Origin: DASUHT01 sp051955775
GTDB taxonomy: Bacteria > Actinomycetota > Thermoleophilia > Gaiellales > JAICJC01
Assembly: GCA_051955775.1 (NCBI GenBank)
Contig: JBQCGJ010000287.1
Coordinates: 1 to 16,525, forward strand
Length of the DNA stretch: 16,525 nucleotides
Direction of reading: 5' to 3'
Under the pieces are notes generated by a model. That model did no database searches. It saw nothing but the letters and a program-made list of their open reading frames with translations, and was not told the origin of the DNA. The position numbers were made by a program, and so were the translations under genes. Positions 1-6,584 of the stretch are shown here, piece after piece; position 1 is the stretch's first letter; each line of letters starts with the position of its first letter.

Positions 1-399
1 ATCGCCATCGACCGCGTGTTCGTCGGGTCCTGCACCAATGCCCGCATCGACGATCTGCGGGCCGCCGCCTCGGTGCTCGGCGGACGCCGCGTGGCACCCG
101 GAGTGCGAGCCATGGTGGTGCCCGGATCCGCACAGGTTAAAGCTCAAGCTGAGGCTGAGGGATTGGACGAGAGGTTCCGCTCGGCCGGCTTCGAATGGCG
201 CGGGGCGGGGTGCTCGATGTGCCTGGGCATGAACCCGGACATCCTGGCTCCTGAAGAGCGCTGCGCGTCCACCTCCAACCGGAACTTCGAGGGCCGCCAG
301 GGCCGCGGAGGGCGCACGCACCTGCTCAGCCCCGAGATGGCGGCTGCCGCAGCCGTGGCCGGCCGCCTTGCCGACGTCCGCGAGCTGGTGGGGACATGA
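1..399 (+). CDS. leuC: 3-isopropylmalate dehydratase large subunit (3' part)
   Basis: This is the C-terminal 132 residues of LeuC, cut by the left edge of the window and open from base 1. LeuC pairs with LeuD to isomerise 2-isopropylmalate to 3-isopropylmalate in cytoplasmic leucine biosynthesis. The fragment carries all three cysteines expected to hold the [4Fe-4S] cluster of the aconitase family: C11 in GSCTNAR, and C71 and C74 in GCSMCLG. The MNPD that follows and the later NRNFEGRQG segment are characteristic of isopropylmalate isomerases, and the order GSCTN, GCSMC, NRNFEGRQG is colinear with LeuC. The stop overlaps the leuD start as ATGA, which implies translational coupling and one mRNA. 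Homoaconitase large subunits share these motifs, but adjacency to a typical leuD favours the leucine pathway. The promoter lies outside the window. Confidence 0.96.
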   Translation: MAIDRVFVGSCTNARIDDLRAAASVLGGRRVAPGVRAMVVPGSAQVKAQAEAEGLDERFRSAGFEWRGAGCSMCLGMNPDILAPEERCASTSNRNFEGRQGRGGRTHLLSPEMAAAAAVAGRLADVRELVGT

Positions 400-986
400 A
401 CGCCGTGCGCGTCGTGTCGGGACCGGTGGCCGCGCTCGACCGGGCGTCGGTGGACACCGATCAGATCATCCCCAAGCAGTTCCTGAAGCGGATCGAGCGC
501 AGCGGATTCGGTGAGTTCCTGTTCTACGACTGGATGCACGACCCGGACTTCCCGCTGCGCCGCGACGACTTCCGCTCGGCGCCGATCCTGGCCACGGGCC
601 GCAACTTCGGCTGCGGTAGCTCCCGCGAGCACGCCCCGTGGGCGCTCCAGGACTTCGGCTTCCAGGCTGTGGTGGCCGAGAGCTTCGCCGACATCTTCGC
701 CAGCAACTGCGGCAAGATCGGGCTGCTCACGGTGACCCTGCCCGCCGGCGACGTGCGGGAGTTGCTGGACACGGCGCCGGCCTCCGCCACGATCGACCTG
801 GAGGCGCAGACCGTCGCCCTGCCGTCCGGCCGCACGGTGGCCTTCGAGTACGACGCGGCGTTGCGCGAGCGGCTGCTGAACGGGTGGGACGACATCTTGC
901 TGACCGAGCGCCGGGAGGATGAGATCTCCCGCTACGAGGCCGAGCGCGAGCGCCGCGGCCCGGACGTGCTGGCCCTGCCCGCCTAG
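396..986 (+). CDS. leuD: 3-isopropylmalate dehydratase small subunit
   Basis: LeuD is the swivel-domain subunit that completes the isopropylmalate isomerase active site with LeuC. The product is 196 residues, the normal size for bacterial LeuD. The N-terminal segment with DTDQIIPKQFL, the FLFYDW segment and the signature GRNFGCGSSREH at residues 68-79 are diagnostic; the GCGSSREH loop contacts substrate in this family. The ATG is fixed by its 4-nt ATGA overlap with leuC. No leuB follows: the next gene is on the opposite strand, so leuD ends its transcription unit. The final CTAG (983-986) gives a TAG on both strands. Nothing in the sequence suggests truncation or horizontal transfer. Confidence 0.97.
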   Translation: MNAVRVVSGPVAALDRASVDTDQIIPKQFLKRIERSGFGEFLFYDWMHDPDFPLRRDDFRSAPILATGRNFGCGSSREHAPWALQDFGFQAVVAESFADIFASNCGKIGLLTVTLPAGDVRELLDTAPASATIDLEAQTVALPSGRTVAFEYDAALRERLLNGWDDILLTERREDEISRYEAERERRGPDVLALPA

Positions 987-1030
987 CCTCCGAGCTCCCG
1001 CTTCACCTCCGCCACCCACTCCCGGTGCGG

Positions 1031-1051
1031 GCAGGCTCGCCGAGCCACTGC
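1031..1051. terminator. Small hairpin between convergent leuD and enolase-family genes
   Basis: A perfect 5-bp stem, GGCTC (1034-1038) with GAGCC (1042-1046) around a GCC loop, can be extended by GCA/TGC across a 2-nt bulge. It sits in the 76-bp gap between two genes that both end there, where a bidirectional terminator is expected. There is no U-tract on either strand, so intrinsic termination would be weak. The position supports the call more than the sequence does. Confidence 0.25.
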
Positions 1052-1062
1052 ATCAGGGCCGT

Positions 1063-2130
1063 CTACGGCGCCGGCTGCTCGACCCAGCGGAACCCCGTGG
1101 GCTCGGGCGCCGGCGCCAGCGGGCTGCCGGGCAGACCGGGAGCCCGGCCCAGGTTGTACGCCTGCGGCGCCACGTCGTTGGGCCCGTCGGGGTGGAACAG
1201 CGACGCCAGGTACTGGATCTGCCCGCGGCCCACGCCGAGCTCGAACTGGCCGCCGCCGTACATGGCGATCCCGCGCTCGTGACAGGTCTCGTAGGTCTCG
1301 AACAGCGCGCGCAGCGAGCCGAACCGTGACGGCTTGATGTTGACGACGCGCAGCGGAAACGCAAACGCGTCGAGGTCGTGCGCCGCGTGGATCGGAAAGT
1401 CGAAGGCCAGACGGTCGCGGTGCGGCTCCAGCACCGGGTCGGTGTCGTCGGTGAGGGCGGCGTCCTCGATCACCGCCTGGGGAAAGCCCTCGGCCACCAG
1501 CCGGTACAGGTCGGGGTCGGCAGGGGTGTCGACGATGGTGCCCACGTACCAGCCCTTGAGGTCGATGCAGTCGATGGTGCCGGTCGCCGACAGCTCCGCC
1601 ACCAGGCGGTCGTCCCAGTCCGGCGTCGCGTCCAGCTTGAAGCGGAGGCCGGGATCGAGCGCCAGCCACTCGTCGACGGGGGCTGACGACGGCGGGTCGC
1701 CCAGGCCCATCGAGACCACGAACCTGACCGGCCGGGCCGGGATATCCAGTGCGTCCGCCAGCGAGACTCCCGCCTGCCGCAGGGCGAGGTCGAGCGCCGC
1801 CGACTCGAACGCCCACCGGCGGTACTGGTGGGACGGCTCGCGGGTGACCGGCGTGCCCAGCGGCTCCAGTCCCTCGAGCAGCGCGGAGAACCCGTCCAGC
1901 GTGGTGTCCCCGGCGAGGCCGCCGGGCGGCCCCGCCTGCTGGAACGCGGCCTGGTCAGCCGGCTCATAGGTGACGTCCTCGCCCACACCCTCGTGGCCCC
2001 CGCCGCGCAACCTGACCAGGGTGGTGTGCCGCTCCCACCCCGCGCCGACGGTCACGGACGTGTCCTCGAGCACGCATTCCTCCACGCGCAGTGGAAGGTC
2101 GCGCACGGCGTCGTACAGCGTCTCGGCCAC
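1063..2130 (-). CDS. Enolase-superfamily (mandelate racemase/muconate lactonizing type) enzyme
   Basis: Enolase-superfamily enzymes abstract a proton alpha to a carboxylate and stabilise the enolate on a divalent metal. The 355-residue product has the expected capping domain followed by a barrel. The ligand series is visible in order: K165 (RFKLDA), metal ligands D190 (IDLKG), E222 (VIEDA) and D244 (FDFPIH), and K266 (NIKPSRFG) as the opposite-face lysine. The first lysine of the usual K-x-K is R163. The NIKPS strand and lysine pair resemble the muconate lactonizing, o-succinylbenzoate synthase and Ala-Glu epimerase subgroup. No menaquinone or peptidoglycan genes adjoin it, so the substrate cannot be assigned. 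The chosen GTG at 2130 lies 8 nt after a TATGGT -10 box; a GTG at residue 9 is the alternative. The gene is divergent from the transhydrogenase operon and monocistronic as far as can be seen. Confidence 0.85.
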   Translation of the reverse strand: MAETLYDAVRDLPLRVEECVLEDTSVTVGAGWERHTTLVRLRGGGHEGVGEDVTYEPADQAAFQQAGPPGGLAGDTTLDGFSALLEGLEPLGTPVTREPSHQYRRWAFESAALDLALRQAGVSLADALDIPARPVRFVVSMGLGDPPSSAPVDEWLALDPGLRFKLDATPDWDDRLVAELSATGTIDCIDLKGWYVGTIVDTPADPDLYRLVAEGFPQAVIEDAALTDDTDPVLEPHRDRLAFDFPIHAAHDLDAFAFPLRVVNIKPSRFGSLRALFETYETCHERGIAMYGGGQFELGVGRGQIQYLASLFHPDGPNDVAPQAYNLGRAPGLPGSPLAPAPEPTGFRWVEQPAP

Positions 2131-2138
2131 GGCGCCGA

Positions 2139-2144
2139 ACCATA
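2139..2144 (-). promoter_or_regulatory. -10 box for the enolase-family gene, leaderless geometry
   Basis: Read on the minus strand this is TATGGT, a TANNNT -10 element. Eight bases separate it from the GTG start at 2130, so transcription would begin at or next to the start codon. No Shine-Dalgarno sequence is seen between them, which agrees with a leaderless mRNA. I see no good -35 element. Confidence 0.4.
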
Positions 2145-2176
2145 CGCCACCCTCGCCGGACGGCGGCGCCAGTCAG

Positions 2177-2182
2177 TACGAT
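2177..2182 (+). promoter_or_regulatory. -10 box for the pnt operon, leaderless geometry
   Basis: TACGAT fits the TANNNT -10 consensus and ends six bases before the GTG start of pntAA at 2189. That spacing places the transcription start at the start codon. The gap contains no Shine-Dalgarno sequence. The -35 region is GC-rich without a TTGACA-like match. Confidence 0.45.
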
Positions 2183-2188
2183 GGCGCG

Positions 2189-3315
<1,127 letters not shown>

Positions 3316-3319
<4 letters not shown>

Positions 3320-3618
3320 GCGAGCCGCTGCTGCTGGAGCTGACGGTGTTCGTGCTGGCGGCCTTCGTCGGCTTCGAGGTCATCTCCAAGGTGCCGACGA
3401 CCCTGCACACGCCGCTGATGAGCGGCACCAACGCGATCCACGGCGTCGTCATCGTGGGCGCAATCCTGGTGGCCGGCGCGCACCACGGCACGCTGACCAC
3501 GGTGCTGGGCACGATCGCGGTGGCCTTCGGCGCATCCAACGTGGTCGGCGGGTTCCTGGTCACCGACCGCATGCTGGAGATGTTCAAGAAGCGGCCGGAG
3601 CCGCGCGCGGATGAGTAG
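3316..3618 (+). CDS. pntAB: NAD(P) transhydrogenase subunit alpha, membrane part
   Basis: This 100-residue protein is the short membrane subunit (alpha-2, part of domain II) of transhydrogenase. Together with the membrane half of PntB it forms the proton channel. Three hydrophobic segments are visible, at about residues 5-22, 40-57 and 60-82. The conserved VPTTLHTPLMSGTNAIHG loop between the first two is diagnostic, and the protein ends in a charged tail. The start is fixed by the ATGA overlap with pntAA. The end overlaps pntB by 8 nt. Its existence as a separate gene marks the three-subunit form of the enzyme. Confidence 0.96.
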
Positions 3619-5005
3619 GGCGGATTGGATCAGCGCCGCCTACCTGGTGGCGTCGATCCTCTTCATCCTCGGCCTCAAGCGGCTCTCGTCCCCCGCCACC
3701 GCCCGCCAGGGCAATCAGCTGGCGGCGGTGGGGATGGCGATCGCCATCGCGGCCACGCTGTTCGACGAGCGCGTGCTGACCTACGGCTGGATCGTGCTGG
3801 GAGCCGCCGTCGGCGGCATCGGCGGTGCGATCGGGGCGCGCAAGGTGAAGATGACCGCGATGCCCCAGATGGTCGCGCTGTTCAACGGCCTGGGCGGCGG
3901 CGCGGCGGCCCTGGTGGCGTTCTCGGACTACCACAACACGATCCCCCTGCCCGGCCACGTGGCGGCCAAGATCATCGTCTCCATCCTGTTCTCGGCGATC
4001 GTCGGGTCGATCAGCTTCTCGGGCTCCATGATCGCCTTCGGGAAGCTCCAGGAAATGGTCACGGGGTCGCCGGTGACCGTGCCCGGACAGCAGTTCGTGA
4101 CCGGTGGCCTGGCCGCGGTCATCCTGGCCATTGCCGTATACCTGGGCACCGGCCACGAGAGCCAGGGGCTGATGGCGCTGGCGATGGTGCTGGCGCTGGT
4201 GCTGGGGGTGCAGATGGTGATGGCCATCGGCGGCGCCGACATGCCGGTGGTGATCTCGCTGCTGAACGCCTTCACCGGGCTGGCCACCGCCTCCACCGGC
4301 TTCGTGCTCTCGAACAACGTGCTGATCATCGCCGGCACCCTGGTCGGCGCCTCGGGCACGCTGCTCACGCAGATGATGGGGCGGGCCATGAACCGCACCA
4401 TCACCAACGTCGTGTTCGGCGCCTTTGGCACCGGGGCGGGCACGGCCGTGGCGGGCGCCGGCACAGCCGCCGGCCAGGTCCGCTCGACCACCGCAGACGA
4501 CGTGGCGGTGATGCTCGCCTACGCACGGCGGGTGGTCATCGTCCCCGGCTACGGGCTGGCCGTGGCCCAGGCCCAGCACACCGCCCGGGAGCTGGGCGAT
4601 GTGCTGGAGAAGCGCGGCGTGGACGTGCGCTACGCGATCCATCCGGTGGCCGGCCGCATGCCCGGCCACATGAACGTGCTGCTGGCCGAGGCGGACGTGC
4701 CGTACACCCAGCTGTACGAGATGGACGACATCAACCCCGAGTTCCCGCGCACAGACGTGTCGCTCGTGGTCGGCGCCAACGACGTCGTCAACCCGGCCGC
4801 GCACAACACGCCCGGCAGCCCGATATACGGCATGCCGATCCTCGATGTCGACCAGTCGGCTGCCGTGGTCGTGCTCAAGCGGTCGATGAACACGGGCTTT
4901 GCGGGCATCGAGAACGAGCTGTTCTTCGAGCCCAAGACGTCGATGCTGTTCGGGGACGCCAAGCAGTCGCTGCAGTCGCTGGTGGCGGCCGTCAAGGCCG
5001 CGTAG
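3611..5005 (+). CDS. pntB: NAD(P) transhydrogenase subunit beta
   Basis: PntB supplies the rest of the transmembrane domain II and the NADP(H)-binding domain III. The product is 464 residues, normal for the family. The first roughly 270 residues form a series of hydrophobic helices, including segments with GRAMNRTITNVVFG. Domain III follows with PGYGLAVAQAQ (G313-Y314-G315), VAGRMPGHMNVLLAEA, GANDVVNP and KRSMNTGFAG, the known NADP-contact signatures. The ATG at 3611 lies inside the end of pntAB, so translation is coupled. The complete operon should use the proton gradient to drive NADPH formation, which ilvC- and leuB-linked biosynthesis and other reductive pathways would draw on; that link is my inference. 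Downstream are a small unknown gene and two hairpins. Confidence 0.97.
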   Translation: MSRADWISAAYLVASILFILGLKRLSSPATARQGNQLAAVGMAIAIAATLFDERVLTYGWIVLGAAVGGIGGAIGARKVKMTAMPQMVALFNGLGGGAAALVAFSDYHNTIPLPGHVAAKIIVSILFSAIVGSISFSGSMIAFGKLQEMVTGSPVTVPGQQFVTGGLAAVILAIAVYLGTGHESQGLMALAMVLALVLGVQMVMAIGGADMPVVISLLNAFTGLATASTGFVLSNNVLIIAGTLVGASGTLLTQMMGRAMNRTITNVVFGAFGTGAGTAVAGAGTAAGQVRSTTADDVAVMLAYARRVVIVPGYGLAVAQAQHTARELGDVLEKRGVDVRYAIHPVAGRMPGHMNVLLAEADVPYTQLYEMDDINPEFPRTDVSLVVGANDVVNPAAHNTPGSPIYGMPILDVDQSAAVVVLKRSMNTGFAGIENELFFEPKTSMLFGDAKQSLQSLVAAVKAA

Positions 5006-5164
5006 CGAAGCGCGCGGTCCGCAACCCCGCTGTAAAGGATTCGTTTGGATCCACCGCAGGCCGTTGACGTCCGGCCGAACGTCGACTACCCAGAGATCAA
5101 GACGCCGGGGGCAGAGCGGAGACGGGGGTCAACCGCGACCGGCCAGAAAGGAACAGGGTCCAAA

Positions 5165-5347
5165 ATGCTCGCCATTCAGTCGGTCACGGGATACGAGAGA
5201 CGCACCATCGACGCCAGCGCAGCAGCCAAGCACGCGGAGCGGGCGCTGCAACGGGCGGACGTGGTGTCGGCTGCCGGCGATGCTCCGGCCAGGGACGAGG
5301 GCAGGCGCTTCGCCTATCTGCTTGCGCGCCGCGTAATCGCGGCGTAG
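5165..5347 (+). CDS. Small protein of unknown function, 60 residues
   Basis: I do not recognise this gene. It encodes 60 residues beginning MLAIQSVTGYERR, with an alanine-rich, probably helical middle (about residues 18-37) and a basic C-terminal helix (GRRFAYLLARRVIAA). There are no cysteines, membrane segments or signal peptide. The ATG is preceded by AGAAAGGA at 5145-5152, a plausible though distant Shine-Dalgarno sequence. A TTGACG at 5064-5069 lies 17 bp before a poor TACCCA -10. A longer reading from TTG at 5045 is open but less likely. The gene sits 159 bp after pntB and ends 16 bp before a 12-bp hairpin, so it may form its own short transcript. The sequence supports translation moderately; no function is implied. 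Confidence 0.5.
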   Translation: MLAIQSVTGYERRTIDASAAAKHAERALQRADVVSAAGDAPARDEGRRFAYLLARRVIAA

Positions 5348-5363
5348 CGGCCCAAAGGGCATA

Positions 5364-5403
5364 GGTGAGTGTTGGTGAACCGGGGGGCCCGCCAACACTC
5401 ACC
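5364..5403. terminator. Perfect 12-bp inverted repeat after the small gene
   Basis: GGTGAGTGTTGG (5364-5375) pairs exactly with CCAACACTCACC (5392-5403). Inside the loop, CGGG (5381-5384) can pair with CCCG (5388-5391) around GGG, leaving TGAAC as a bulge. The stem begins 16 bp after the stop codon of the small gene, the expected place for a terminator. It lacks a U-tract, so it could instead act as an RNA 3'-end stabiliser or a protein-binding inverted repeat. Confidence 0.55.
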
Positions 5404-5406
5404 CAG

Positions 5407-5471
5407 CCCGGGGCTGCTGCAAACCGTCGCCTCGCGGTGTCCTCGGCGAGGCTCGGTTTTCGCAGCCCGGG
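5407..5471. terminator. Long imperfect hairpin between convergent units
   Basis: A three-part stem folds here. The inner stem pairs GCCTCGC (5429-5435) with GCGAGGC (5446-5452). The middle stem pairs AAACCG (5421-5426) with CGGTTT (5454-5459). The outer arm, about ten pairs, joins CCCGGGGCTGC (5407-5417) to GCAGCCCGGG (5462-5471) with one bulged G. On the plus strand the inner stem is followed by TCGGTTTT, a short U-tract. The structure lies between the plus-strand small gene and the 3' end of the minus-strand peptidase gene, so it can serve both directions. Confidence 0.5.
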
Positions 5472-5476
5472 ACTGA

Positions 5477-6544
5477 TCAGAGCTCGCGAAGCAGGGCCTC
5501 GAGCAGATTCGTGCGCTCCTCCAGCGAGTCCAGCGACACCCGCTCGTCCAGCGCATGCGCACCGACACCGTTGGGGCCCAGCCCGTCCAGCACGGATGTC
5601 CCCACCGCCGCCGCAAAGTTGCCATCGGAGCCACCGGCCGACACGTGCTGGTCGAGCTGGATGCCGAGTCCGGCCGCGATCGAGATCGCCCGTTCGGCGA
5701 GCCGGCCGGCCTCCCGGCTCTGGATCATCGGCGGCCGCGTGACGCCGCCCGTGACGACGATCTTCGCGCCCTCGAGCTGCGGTTCGAGCCCGCGGATCGC
5801 GCGCTCCAGCTCGCGCTGAGCATCCGCCGTCCAGGCCCGGGCGTCGATCCTCGCCCACGCCTCGCCGGCCACCACGTTGTCGCCCGTCCCGCCGCCCACC
5901 TGGCCCACGTTCACGCGGGCGCCCTCGATGGCGTCAGGGAGCGCGTGCAGCGCGAGCGTCTGTCGCGCCAGCTCGTCCACCGCCGACACCCCCGCCCGGG
6001 CCCCGTTGCCGGCGTGGGCGGCCCGCCCGGTGATCCGCATCGGGTAGCGCGCGAGCCCCGAGCGCGCGGTGGTGATCGTGCCCTGGCGCACCGGCGGCTC
6101 CAGCACCAGCACCGCCTGAGCCCTGCGTGCCAGCTCCTCCACCACCGCCCGGCCGGCCGGGCTCCCGATCTCCTCGTCGGCGGTGACCACGAATGCCAGC
6201 GGGCGGGTCGGCGGGCCCAGCCTGCGCACCGCAGCCACGGCCATGGCGATGCCGGCCTTCATGTCCAGTGCGCCCGGGCCCCACGCGAAGCCGTCCTGAA
6301 TCCGGAACGGCATCGAATGCAGCGTGCCGGCCGGCCACACCGTGTCCATGTGCGCAGCCATCACCAGCGGCGCACTGCCGTCACCGGGCCACTTCGCCAG
6401 GACGGCCTCTCCCCGCAGCTCGATGGACGCCCCCAGCGCATGGAGCTCCGCCGCCACGAACCGCCCGATGTGGGCGATCCGCTCGGCGTCGCCGGTCGGG
6501 CTCTCGAGCTCGACCAGGTGGCGCAGGAGATCGACGGAGGACAT
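5477..6544 (-). CDS. M20-family zinc metallopeptidase (glutamate carboxypeptidase/ArgE-DapE type)
   Basis: M20 enzymes use two metal ions to cleave amide bonds next to a free carboxylate. The 355-residue product shows the full ligand set: H65 (AHMDTVWP), bridging D94 (ALDMKAG), the general base and ligand pair E124-E125 (ADEEIGS), E149 (LVLEPP) and H330 (GVGAH). The dimerisation domain lies between, with RITGRAAHAGN as the family's conserved histidine region. There is no signal peptide, so a cytoplasmic enzyme is likely. The pattern is closest to CPG2-like carboxypeptidases; succinyl-diaminopimelate desuccinylase or acetylornithine deacetylase cannot be excluded, but no arginine or lysine pathway genes are adjacent. 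The ATG at 6544 is used; a GTG directly before it at 6547 fits a leaderless start after GATAAT. The gene lies 37-40 bp downstream of the helicase. Confidence 0.9.
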   Translation of the reverse strand: MSSVDLLRHLVELESPTGDAERIAHIGRFVAAELHALGASIELRGEAVLAKWPGDGSAPLVMAAHMDTVWPAGTLHSMPFRIQDGFAWGPGALDMKAGIAMAVAAVRRLGPPTRPLAFVVTADEEIGSPAGRAVVEELARRAQAVLVLEPPVRQGTITTARSGLARYPMRITGRAAHAGNGARAGVSAVDELARQTLALHALPDAIEGARVNVGQVGGGTGDNVVAGEAWARIDARAWTADAQRELERAIRGLEPQLEGAKIVVTGGVTRPPMIQSREAGRLAERAISIAAGLGIQLDQHVSAGGSDGNFAAAVGTSVLDGLGPNGVGAHALDERVSLDSLEERTNLLEALLREL

Positions 6545-6555
6545 CACGTGCGCTG

Positions 6556-6561
6556 ATTATC
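6556..6561 (-). promoter_or_regulatory. Possible -10 box for the M20 peptidase gene
   Basis: On the minus strand this reads GATAAT, five of six matches to TATAAT. Eight bases separate it from the GTG at 6547 and eleven from the ATG at 6544. It lies in the short gap after the helicase stop codon, so the peptidase could be transcribed alone as well as by read-through. No Shine-Dalgarno sequence is visible. Confidence 0.3.
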
Positions 6562-6584
6562 GCCGCGGGCGAGCGTGGCCGGGG

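Noticed and set aside
983..1048. 21-codon minus-strand mini-ORF (VARRACPHREWVAEVKRELGG) ending in the CTAG shared with the leuD stop
   Set aside because: The peptide looks protein-like, but there is no ribosome site, it is very short and it lies in a convergent gap; a gene remnant or chance is more likely.
5064..5092. TTGACG-17 bp-TACCCA promoter before the 60-codon gene
   Set aside because: The -35 and spacing are good, but the -10 matches only the first two positions and lacks the final T; kept only as a remark in the gene entry.
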